Source: an uncultured Selenomonadales bacterium (lineage in GTDB: Bacteria > Bacillota > Negativicutes > Selenomonadales > Selenomonadaceae). Taken from it: a DNA stretch of 64,000 nucleotides. The number at the start of each line of letters is the position of its first letter. Positions within the stretch are counted from its first letter, which is position 1. Shown piece after piece: positions 57,980 to 64,000 of the stretch. The DNA lies in NCBI GenBank assembly GCA_937877545.1, contig CALFJE010000062.1, positions 1 to 64,000 of the forward strand, given 5' to 3'. Position numbers and translations under genes: made by a program. The notes beneath the pieces were generated by a model that was not told the DNA's origin, made no database searches, and saw only the letters and a list, made by a program, of their open reading frames with translations.

Positions 57980-59305
57980 TCAGGTGTGAACGATTTGCGC
58001 AACGCTCTCAACATGCGACGTAAACGGAAACATATCGACGGGCTGAATCTTAATCGTGCGATAGCCGAGTGCGGCGAGGATATTCAAATCGCGGGCAAGC
58101 GTGGCGGGGTTGCATGAAACGTAAATAATCTTGGCAGGCTCCATGGCAGCGAAGGTCTCCAGGACTTTCTTATCGCAACCTGCGCGGGGCGGGTCGACAA
58201 TCACGACGTCGGCATAAACGCCCGAATCGCGGAGCCTCGGCAAAACTTTAACGACATCGCCCGTGAGGAATTCGGCATTGCGGATATTGTTTTCGCGGGC
58301 ATTCTTCTTTGCGTCGGCTATCGCTGAACTCACAACCTCGACGCCAATAATCCGCCGCGCCTTCCGCGCCATAAATAAGCCAATCGTGCCCGTGCCGCAG
58401 TAAGCGTCGATAAGCGTCTCGTGCCCGCGCAATTCCGCGAAGTCCAAAGCCGTCTTGTAAAGAATTTCAGCCTGCGCGGTGTTGACTTGGAAAAACGAAC
58501 GCGCCGATATGTTAAAGCTTAGCCCGCCGATTTTGTCGTGAATGGTCGGCTTGCCGTAAAGAATGCGCGTGTCGCGACCGAGGATAACGTTGTTGCGATA
58601 GGTCTGGACGTTTTGCTGAATGCTCGTGACTTCGGGCAACTCCTTAATCAGGGCGCGGACGAAAGCTTTATCGTTCGAGAAATTCTTCGCGGCGGTGACG
58701 AGGACAATCATCAGCTCGCCGTTGCAACCGACACGCCCCATCACGTGGCGCAGAAAGCCTCTGTGCGTATTTTCGTCGTAGGGTTGAAGGTTGAACTTTT
58801 TGGCGACGTTGCGGACGGCGTTCAAGATTTTATCGTTGCCGGCGTTTTGAATCGGGCAGGCGGGCGCGTCAATGATTCTGTGCGTGCCGCGAGCGTAGCA
58901 ACCGATAGCCAAGCCCTTGCCGACGGGGAATTGCATTTTGTTGCGGTAGCGGAGGGGATTGTCCATGCCGAGCGCATTAAAAATTTCGACGCCCGCAAGC
59001 TTGCCGATACGTTCTGCGGCGTCGACGACCTGTTGACGTTTCCACTTCAACTGCGCGGGATAACTCAAGTGTTGGAGCTGACAGCCGCCGCAATCTTTAT
59101 AAAGCGGGCAAAAAGGCTCCGTGCGCTCCGCCGAAGGTTTAACGACTTCGACGAGCCGGGCAACCGCGTAATTTTTTTTGCGCGTAATAATCTCGGCAAG
59201 AACCTCCTCGTCGGGAAGCGCACCCTCCACAAAAAAAGTAAGCCCGTCGAGTTTGCCTACTCCTTCGCCCGACGCGCCCAAGCCGTGAATTTTAATCCGT
59301 AGCAT
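57980..59305 (-). CDS. rlmD: 23S rRNA (uracil-C5)-methyltransferase RlmD/RlmCD family
   Basis: The 441-residue enzyme has an N-terminal TRAM domain (GLTFFVEGALPDEEV), an iron-sulfur Cys cluster (CPLYKDCGGCQLQ with a later Cys in ACPIQNAG), the SAM-binding AYCGTGTIGLFMA segment and the catalytic CxxN-type SCNPATLARD. It methylates C5 of specific uracils in 23S rRNA. The gene overlaps the end of ribF by 14 bases on the same strand. The bidirectional terminator at 57937-57968 follows. Confidence 0.9.
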   Translation of the reverse strand: MLRIKIHGLGASGEGVGKLDGLTFFVEGALPDEEVLAEIITRKKNYAVARLVEVVKPSAERTEPFCPLYKDCGGCQLQHLSYPAQLKWKRQQVVDAAERIGKLAGVEIFNALGMDNPLRYRNKMQFPVGKGLAIGCYARGTHRIIDAPACPIQNAGNDKILNAVRNVAKKFNLQPYDENTHRGFLRHVMGRVGCNGELMIVLVTAAKNFSNDKAFVRALIKELPEVTSIQQNVQTYRNNVILGRDTRILYGKPTIHDKIGGLSFNISARSFFQVNTAQAEILYKTALDFAELRGHETLIDAYCGTGTIGLFMARKARRIIGVEVVSSAIADAKKNARENNIRNAEFLTGDVVKVLPRLRDSGVYADVVIVDPPRAGCDKKVLETFAAMEPAKIIYVSCNPATLARDLNILAALGYRTIKIQPVDMFPFTSHVESVAQIVHT

Positions 59306-60209
59306 TTCGCATCAACCTCAAGTCTTCGTTCAGCTGAGCCTTAAGTTCCTCAACCGACGCAAATGTTTTCTCCTCACGCAACTTGCTGATAAAGCTGACG
59401 AAAATCTCCTCGCCGTAAATGTCGCCGCTGAACTTGTCGATAAAAACCTCCAAACGCCGACGCGCCACCTTGAAGGTCGGATTGTCGCCGATATTGGCAA
59501 TGCCGTTGAACAGCTCGCCGCGCACCTTGACGCGCACGATATACGCGCCGTTGGGAAGCATCGCCCTGTGGTCGGCAATTTCAAGATTAGCGGTCGGGAA
59601 GCCGAGTTTGCGCCCGCGCCTGTCGCCGTTGACGACTTCGCCGGCGTAGGTGAAATGCCTGCCGAGCAGTTGATTAGCCGTTTCCAAATCGCCCGCCGCT
59701 ATCAACGCCCGAATCCGCGTACTGCTGACGGTTTTTCTGTCGACGGTAAAAGTCTGACAAACCTCCGCTCTGAAGCCGTAATTTTCGCCTTCGCGCAGGA
59801 GCATACGACCGTTACCGCGCCCGTAGCGTCCGAAGGTGTAATTCTGCCCCGTCACGACGTAAGCCGGCGCAATTTTATCTTGAAGAAGCTCCAAAAATTC
59901 TTCGGGTGATTTGCGGCTGAAGTCCTTGGTAAACGGAATTTCGATAAGCACGTCGACGCCCATATCGGCAAGAATTTCGCGGCGGAGACTTTTACTGCCA
60001 ATCATGAGCGGGGCGTCGTCGGGAGCAATGACGCTGAGCGGGTGATTCGCGAAGGTGAAGACAACGGCGGTACCGTCAATGGCGCGAGCCTTGTCAACGG
60101 CGTGGCGAATAACTGTGGCGTGACCGAGGTGAACGCCGTCGAACATGCCCAGCGCGACGACGGGGCGCGGATACTTTTTTATGACGCTGATTTTTTTTAT
60201 AATCTCCAA
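59292..60209 (-). CDS. ribF: Bifunctional riboflavin kinase/FAD synthetase
   Basis: The 305-residue enzyme makes FMN and FAD. The N-terminal FAD-synthetase half has the nucleotidyltransferase GMFDGVHLGHATVI motif and a SSTRIR segment. The C-terminal flavokinase half has GRKLGFPTANLE and NGIANIGDNPTFKV. Order and length match RibF. The start codon is the ATG at 60209. No riboswitch is seen upstream, so regulation by FMN is not evident here. It overlaps rlmD by 14 bases. Confidence 0.93.
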   Translation of the reverse strand: MEIIKKISVIKKYPRPVVALGMFDGVHLGHATVIRHAVDKARAIDGTAVVFTFANHPLSVIAPDDAPLMIGSKSLRREILADMGVDVLIEIPFTKDFSRKSPEEFLELLQDKIAPAYVVTGQNYTFGRYGRGNGRMLLREGENYGFRAEVCQTFTVDRKTVSSTRIRALIAAGDLETANQLLGRHFTYAGEVVNGDRRGRKLGFPTANLEIADHRAMLPNGAYIVRVKVRGELFNGIANIGDNPTFKVARRRLEVFIDKFSGDIYGEEIFVSFISKLREEKTFASVEELKAQLNEDLRLMRNATD

Positions 60210-60224
60210 ACAAAAAACCTCGTT

Positions 60225-60854
60225 TCAATCGGCTAGAGCCGAGCGTATGGCTGAAATTTCCTGCGCGGTGAACAATCCTTCGGGTGATTCGCGAATCATG
60301 ATGTCGCGGAGCCGAAGCCGCAATGTATCCAATTCGACGGGCGGATAAGCCGCCGTAGCCGACTTGCTGATTGTCTGCGTCTGCGCGTCAACGTAGCGTT
60401 GCGTCTTGCTTATGACCGCCTCAACCAATGCGCGATTCTCCGCGTCGAGCTTGGGCGGCGCAGTCAACATGTAGATTTTAACTTGCTCGTCAACCGACTC
60501 CTGCTCCAAATCCCGCAACCGCAGATATGTCGCCTCCGCGTTGAAACTCTGCGCGTCGGTCGCCTTCAAGCCGTCAAGGATATTGTGATACGACTGCCAA
60601 TTTCGGTCGAGGCGGTCAATGTCCTTTTGATAAGCCGCGTACCATTCGCCGAAAATTTTCTGCCGCTCCTGCAAATCCTCAAGTTGCGCCCGCGTGATTT
60701 GCTCGCGCTGAATCTGTTGGACGCGTACAAACGCACTCGCGCCGAATACCGCTATCAGCAACGCGCAGATTATCATAAACGTTTTCTGCGTCGGCGAAAA
60801 TTTGTACAACACCGCCATTGCCGCGCCCGCCGTCAATAACATTATATATATCAT
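60225..60854 (-). CDS. Uncharacterised membrane protein with coiled coil
   Basis: The 209-residue protein has two N-terminal membrane helices (MIYIMLLTAGAAMAVLYKF, and MIICALLIAVFGASAF) and a long helical, Gln/Glu/Arg-rich segment, likely coiled coil, from about 48 to 105. No family is recognised. It overlaps the metallo-hydrolase gene by four bases and precedes ribF on the same strand, suggesting cotranscription. Confidence 0.65.
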   Translation of the reverse strand: MIYIMLLTAGAAMAVLYKFSPTQKTFMIICALLIAVFGASAFVRVQQIQREQITRAQLEDLQERQKIFGEWYAAYQKDIDRLDRNWQSYHNILDGLKATDAQSFNAEATYLRLRDLEQESVDEQVKIYMLTAPPKLDAENRALVEAVISKTQRYVDAQTQTISKSATAAYPPVELDTLRLRLRDIMIRESPEGLFTAQEISAIRSALAD

Positions 60855-61978
60855 AGCTCAAACCAATGCTCAAAATGTTGCTCAACGTCGAAACGAATCA
60901 GCTCGCCGATACGCGGCGTCAAAAGCGTGTAGGCTCTGCCCTCGCCTTCGGCAAGCAGGGATTTATAAGGCTCGTTCCACTCGTGACGGGAAAGCGCGAA
61001 CTTCCCCGCGTGAATCGGTACAACCTTAGCCGCCCCGATGTCCTCGGCAGCCTGCGCGGTCTCGTCGGGCAAAAGGTGTATCGCGTGCCACGCCCGATTG
61101 TATTGCCCGTTCTCTACGAACGCCAAATCGAAGCCGCCGAATTTCCTGCCGATGTCCTTGAAGTGCGGGGAATACCCTCCGTCGCCCGAACAGAAGATTT
61201 TCCGCGCAGGTGTCACGAAAGCAAATGCACACCACTCCGTAGGGTTTTTGGTCATCATACGCCCCGAAAAATGTTGGCTCGGCAAAATGTGCGCCGTCAA
61301 GCCGTGCCCGAAGTCAATCACCGAATCCCAATCCTCCTCGATGATTTTGTCGGCGTCGAAGCCCCATTGCTCAAAATATTCGCCGACGCCCAAAGGACAC
61401 AGCACCGTTTTAACCTTGGGCTTGAGAGCCGTAACCGACGGATAGTCCAAATGATCCCAGTGGTCGTGCGTTATCGCCAACACGTCAAGCGCGGGGAAAT
61501 CGTTCGCCGTGTAAATGTTACTGCCCGCGAACGCCTTATTGATAAAGAAAACCGGCGAGGCATACGACGAAAACACCGGGTCGAGCAAAATCCGCCGCCC
61601 GCCCAGTTGCAGGTAAATCGTCGAGTGTCCCATCCAAACCGCGCAATCGGTGTTGCCCAACGACTGCAAATTTGTTTTGACGGTCGGAATCGGCACGGGC
61701 GGTATCAGCCCCGTCTTGTCGCCGAATAAAAACTTCCACGTCGCCACGAGCCGATTCTCTCTGTCTTGAACGTCCTCGCTCATGATTTGCACGGGCGTCA
61801 AACACTCGAAGCGGTCTCCGAAATAGTGCGGTGACGCCAATATCTTTTCCAAGCGCGAACCCGACGGCAACCGTCCGAATTGCGGTTGGTGCACGTAGTA
61901 AAAAAGCCCGCCGCCCGCCAATGCCGTCAAGCCCGCGCCGCCGATTAGTGCGTTACGAATAAAATTTCTTCGATTCAT
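60851..61978 (-). CDS. Tat-type NAPE-PLD/UlaG-like metallo-hydrolase
   Basis: The 375-residue protein has an N-terminal twin-arginine-like signal (MNRRNFIRNALIGGAGL) and a metallo-beta-lactamase fold with THDHWDHLD (metal site), FSGRMM-like turn, CSGDGGYSPHF and HAGKFALS. The WMGHSTIYLQ start of the fold is typical of the NAPE-PLD/UlaG group, which includes phospholipase D-like and lactonase enzymes. Its overlap of four bases with the downstream gene implies coupling. The substrate is unknown. Confidence 0.8.
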   Translation of the reverse strand: MNRRNFIRNALIGGAGLTALAGGGLFYYVHQPQFGRLPSGSRLEKILASPHYFGDRFECLTPVQIMSEDVQDRENRLVATWKFLFGDKTGLIPPVPIPTVKTNLQSLGNTDCAVWMGHSTIYLQLGGRRILLDPVFSSYASPVFFINKAFAGSNIYTANDFPALDVLAITHDHWDHLDYPSVTALKPKVKTVLCPLGVGEYFEQWGFDADKIIEEDWDSVIDFGHGLTAHILPSQHFSGRMMTKNPTEWCAFAFVTPARKIFCSGDGGYSPHFKDIGRKFGGFDLAFVENGQYNRAWHAIHLLPDETAQAAEDIGAAKVVPIHAGKFALSRHEWNEPYKSLLAEGEGRAYTLLTPRIGELIRFDVEQHFEHWFEL

Positions 61979-62121
61979 CTGTACGCTCCAATGAAAATTT
62001 TTAGTGCTTGAAATTTCTACTCCCGCCCCTCAATCCCTACCGCCCGAAAAATTTTTTGCCAAGATTAAAGGGGAATTATAAGCCGCGTTGAAAGACACAG
62101 TGTTAATTTTTATCCGCAAGG

Positions 62122-62150
62122 TTGAAGAAAGATTTTTTCTGTTGTACAAT
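62122..62150 (+). promoter_or_regulatory. Sigma70-type promoter of the flagellar cluster
   Basis: TTGAAG (62122-62127), 17 bases, TACAAT (62145-62150), about 50 bases before flgB. No sigma28-type (TAAA...GCCGATAA) site is seen. Confidence 0.65.
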
Positions 62151-62201
62151 CGATAACAAATTTTTTTAAGAATCGCAAGCAGAAAGGTGAGTGAAACGGG
62201 C

Positions 62202-62624
62202 GTGCTGGAACAAATACTTGACTCGTCGAATTTGAATTACTTGCCGCGAGCCATGACGGCGGCGAACATAAGGCAAGAGGTCATAGCCAACAACGTGGCA
62301 AACGTCAATACGCCGAACTTCAGGAAATCGGTCGTGGAGTTTGAAGACCTGTTGGCGCGTGAACTTTACGGCGAGGACGATAACAAATTAAAAATGGTAA
62401 GAACTCACGATAAACATTTGCCGCCGGAGGAGCTTCCCTATCACGCGGAGCCGACAATCACCATAGACCACTCGACGATAATGCGTGCAGACGACAACAA
62501 CGTCGACATCGATATTGAAATGGCGTCGCTGGCAAAGAATCAGCTCTACTACAACGCGATAGCCACGGAGCTTAACGGTCACGTCAGCCGCTTGAAGAAC
62601 GCCATAACCAGCAACGGACAGTAA
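62202..62624 (+). CDS. flgB: Flagellar basal-body rod protein FlgB
   Basis: The 140-residue proximal rod protein begins LEQILDSSNLNYLPRAMTAAN and has the rod-family signature EVIANNVANVNTPNFRKSVVEFEDLL. The start is either GTG 62202 or GTG 62187; the ribosome-binding AAAGGTGAG lies just upstream of both, and 62202 is preferred. It opens flgB-flgC-fliE-fliF, the standard order for flagellar rod and export-gate genes. Confidence 0.92.
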   Translation: MLEQILDSSNLNYLPRAMTAANIRQEVIANNVANVNTPNFRKSVVEFEDLLARELYGEDDNKLKMVRTHDKHLPPEELPYHAEPTITIDHSTIMRADDNNVDIDIEMASLAKNQLYYNAIATELNGHVSRLKNAITSNGQ

Positions 62625-62631
62625 TTTTAGG

Positions 62632-62685
62632 GACTAGGAATTAGGAATTAGGAATTAGGGAAATAGGGAAGTAGGGAAATAGAAT
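62632..62685 (+). repeat. GGAATTA/GGGAAAT tandem repeat
   Basis: The gap between flgB and flgC is made of degenerate 7-9 base units (GGAATTA three times, then GGGAAATA and GGGAAGTA). Its last units supply the purine-rich region in front of the flgC ATG, so the repeat may act as the ribosome-binding site. Confidence 0.7.
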
Positions 62686-63135
62686 ATGGGAATGTTTCTG
62701 GGCATTGACGCCTCGGCTTCGGGCTTGACCGCCGAACGCTTGAGGATGGACGTCATTTCAAATAACATAGCAAACGCCAATACCACGCGCACCGAACGCG
62801 GCGGAGCCTTCCACCGTCGCTACGTCGTCTTTGAACCTCGCGACCGCGAACCCAAAAGTTTTGAGCAAACCCTAATCAAGGCGGTCGGCTTGAACAGACA
62901 AACCGGCGAGGGCGTCCGCGCAGTCCAAATCACCGAGGACAACACCCCCGGTCCGCTGGTCTACGACCCCGGTCACCCCGACGCCAATGCCGAAGGCTAC
63001 GTCGAAAAGCCCAACGTCAATATCGTGACCGAGATGGTCGACATGATAACCGCGCAACGCGCCTACGAGGCTAACTCCACGGCGATTAACGCCGCCAAGT
63101 CCATGGTCAGCAAGGCTCTGGAAATCGGCAGATAA
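62686..63135 (+). CDS. flgC: Flagellar basal-body rod protein FlgC
   Basis: The 149-residue proximal rod protein has the N-terminal LTAERLRMDVISNNIANANT and the C-terminal PNVNIVTEMVDMITAQRAYEAN and INAAKSMVSKALEIGR of the rod family. Spacing and order to flgB and fliE are standard. The ribosome-binding site lies within the tandem repeat upstream. It assembles between FlgB and FlgF in the rod. Confidence 0.95.
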   Translation: MGMFLGIDASASGLTAERLRMDVISNNIANANTTRTERGGAFHRRYVVFEPRDREPKSFEQTLIKAVGLNRQTGEGVRAVQITEDNTPGPLVYDPGHPDANAEGYVEKPNVNIVTEMVDMITAQRAYEANSTAINAAKSMVSKALEIGR

Positions 63136-63211
63136 AAAAGCGTTGATATTGTTTCTTGAAATGTTTATAATCGTCAAGGTTAATTCGGTAAGTTGACAGG
63201 AAGGTGACAAG

Positions 63212-63511
63212 ATGGAGATAACGCCGTTGGAAATGACGCCCGTGAAAATGAGCGCACACAGTCACATTGGCGAAAAAGTTGAGGAACCCGTAAAAAGTTT
63301 TGGAGAATTCGTGGCAGACGCCTTGAAAAAAACAAACGAGCTTGAACTCGAATCCGAACGGCTGAACGCGGCAATGGCGGCGGGCAGGATAGAGGACGTG
63401 TCTCAAGTGGTGGTTGCCTCTCAAAAGGCAGAAATCGCGCTCCAATTAACGCTCCAATTAAGAAACCGTGCCACAGCGGCATATCAGGAAATAATGCGTA
63501 TGCAAGTATAG
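63212..63511 (+). CDS. fliE: Flagellar hook-basal body protein FliE
   Basis: The 99-residue protein has the FliE core: SFGEFVADALKKTNELELESERLNAAMAAG and EIALQLTLQLRNRATAAYQEIMRMQV near the C-terminus. FliE links the MS ring to the rod. Its location between flgC and fliF is the usual one. An AGGTGACAAG site precedes the ATG. Confidence 0.93.
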   Translation: MEITPLEMTPVKMSAHSHIGEKVEEPVKSFGEFVADALKKTNELELESERLNAAMAAGRIEDVSQVVVASQKAEIALQLTLQLRNRATAAYQEIMRMQV

Positions 63512-63577
63512 GGATTGGGGATTAGGAATTAGGAACTAGTAAAACCTACTCCCTGATTCCTGATTCCTGATTCCTAG
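63511..63577 (+). repeat. GATTAGGAATTAGG / CTGATTC tandem repeat
   Basis: Two imperfect blocks, GGATTAGGAATTAGGAACTAG and CTCCCTGATTCCTGATTCC, form complementary arms around TAAAACCT and so could fold as a hairpin. They fill the gap between fliE and fliF. Confidence 0.65.
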
Positions 63578-63592
63578 AAAGGACTGAGTTTA

Positions 63593-64000
63593 TTGGCGAA
63601 TTGGAGAGAGCGACTCCGCGAGCTGTGGAACAGATACGACAGACGGCGCAAATTTGCATTCATCGGCGGACTAATCGCCCTCGTGCTTATCTTCGCGGGA
63701 ATAAGCTTCCACTACGGCTCAAAGCCCGAATATGTGCCGCTGTATACCAATTTGGAAACCAAAGACGCCGGCGACGTCGTAAACAGCTTGAAGGAATCGG
63801 GCGTCCCCTATGAACTTATCGAAGACAGAAAAGGCGCGACAATCCTCGTCCCCCTCACGCAAGTGCACGACTTGAGGCTTGAGCTGGCGGCGGCGGGACT
63901 GCCTCGCGGCAATAAAGGTTTTGAACTCTTCGACGACAGCAAACTCGGCGTCACGGAGTTTCAAAACAAGATAAATTACCTTCAAGCTCTGCAAGGAGAA
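63593..64000 (+). CDS. fliF: Flagellar M-ring protein FliF (partial)
   Basis: The first 136 codons are present and the gene runs off the window. The TTG start follows GAAAGG. Residues read WRERLRELWNRYDRRRK, a hydrophobic membrane helix (FAFIGGLIALVLIFAGISF) and the conserved YVPLYTNLETKDAGDVV, VPYELIEDRKGATILVP and GNKGFELFDDSKLGVTEF, which define FliF. FliF forms the MS ring on which the rest of the motor assembles. Confidence 0.95.
   Translation, partial: MANWRERLRELWNRYDRRRKFAFIGGLIALVLIFAGISFHYGSKPEYVPLYTNLETKDAGDVVNSLKESGVPYELIEDRKGATILVPLTQVHDLRLELAAAGLPRGNKGFELFDDSKLGVTEFQNKINYLQALQGE

Noticed and set aside
1..64000. CRISPR array, prophage or insertion sequence
   Set aside because: No direct-repeat/spacer array, integrase or transposase was found; the tandem repeats seen are short intergenic units or gene duplicates.

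Overview
The window looks like chromosome from a diderm, anaerobic, flagellated Firmicute of the Negativicutes (Selenomonadales/Veillonellales type). The pointers are a propionate (methylmalonyl-CoA) decarboxylation operon, a 2-hydroxyacyl-CoA dehydratase-type activase, CdaA/CdaR, a UDP-galactopyranose mutase and flagellar basal-body genes. This lineage call is inference from gene content; no rRNA gene is present.

Layout. 0-2 kb: an exported DUF3298 protein and rplM-rpsI. 1.9-8.1 kb: a cobalamin riboswitch followed by a five-gene NikBCADE-like ABC importer, with a decayed permease in between. 8.3-9.7 kb: glf and a TIGR04076 protein. 10-16.6 kb: a 1917-residue RTX/metalloprotease-like repeat protein and a degenerate paralogue. 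16.7-21.5 kb: succinate CoA-transferase, nitroreductase, methylmalonyl-CoA epimerase and decarboxylase subunits alpha, epsilon and biotin carrier. 21.5-25 kb: a small zinc-finger protein, a broken RTX-like gene, a cyclase-family hydrolase and a CstA-type transporter. 25-30.3 kb (minus strand): the rimP-nusA-rnpM-infB operon. 30.4-38 kb: an accessory island with XRE/ImmA regulators, two DUF4417 genes, toxin/immunity-like cassettes, a putative type IIG restriction-methylation enzyme and a YoeB-type toxin-antitoxin pair. 38.1-45 kb: a giant activase, an RTX fragment, a Bcr/CflA transporter and an SGNH hydrolase. 45.2-53.5 kb: rpoC and rpoB. 53.6-57.8 kb: tRNA-Arg(CCU), exported MsrAB, a decayed type IIG methylase and cdaA-cdaR. 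57.85-62 kb: a candidate Fur-controlled small RNA, rlmD, ribF, a membrane protein and a Tat-type metallo-hydrolase. 62.1-64 kb: flgB-flgC-fliE-fliF, with fliF running off the end.

How parts connect. B12-dependent methylmalonyl-CoA mutase is needed to feed the decarboxylase, which fits a B12-controlled metal (cobalt/nickel) or corrinoid importer nearby. The mutase and the membrane subunit MmdB must be elsewhere.

Genome-scale oddities. (1) The octamer CTGCGCGG/CCGCGCAG occurs about 53 times in 64 kb in both orientations, about 15-fold above a base-composition estimate, so it could be an uptake sequence or another genome-wide signal. (2) Several genes carry partial tandem copies of one end next to the intact gene (DUF3298, nikE-like, rnpM, rimP, the type IIG enzyme). 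(3) A short candidate RNA at 57890-57968 has a sigma70 promoter overlapped by a Fur-like operator and ends in a terminator.
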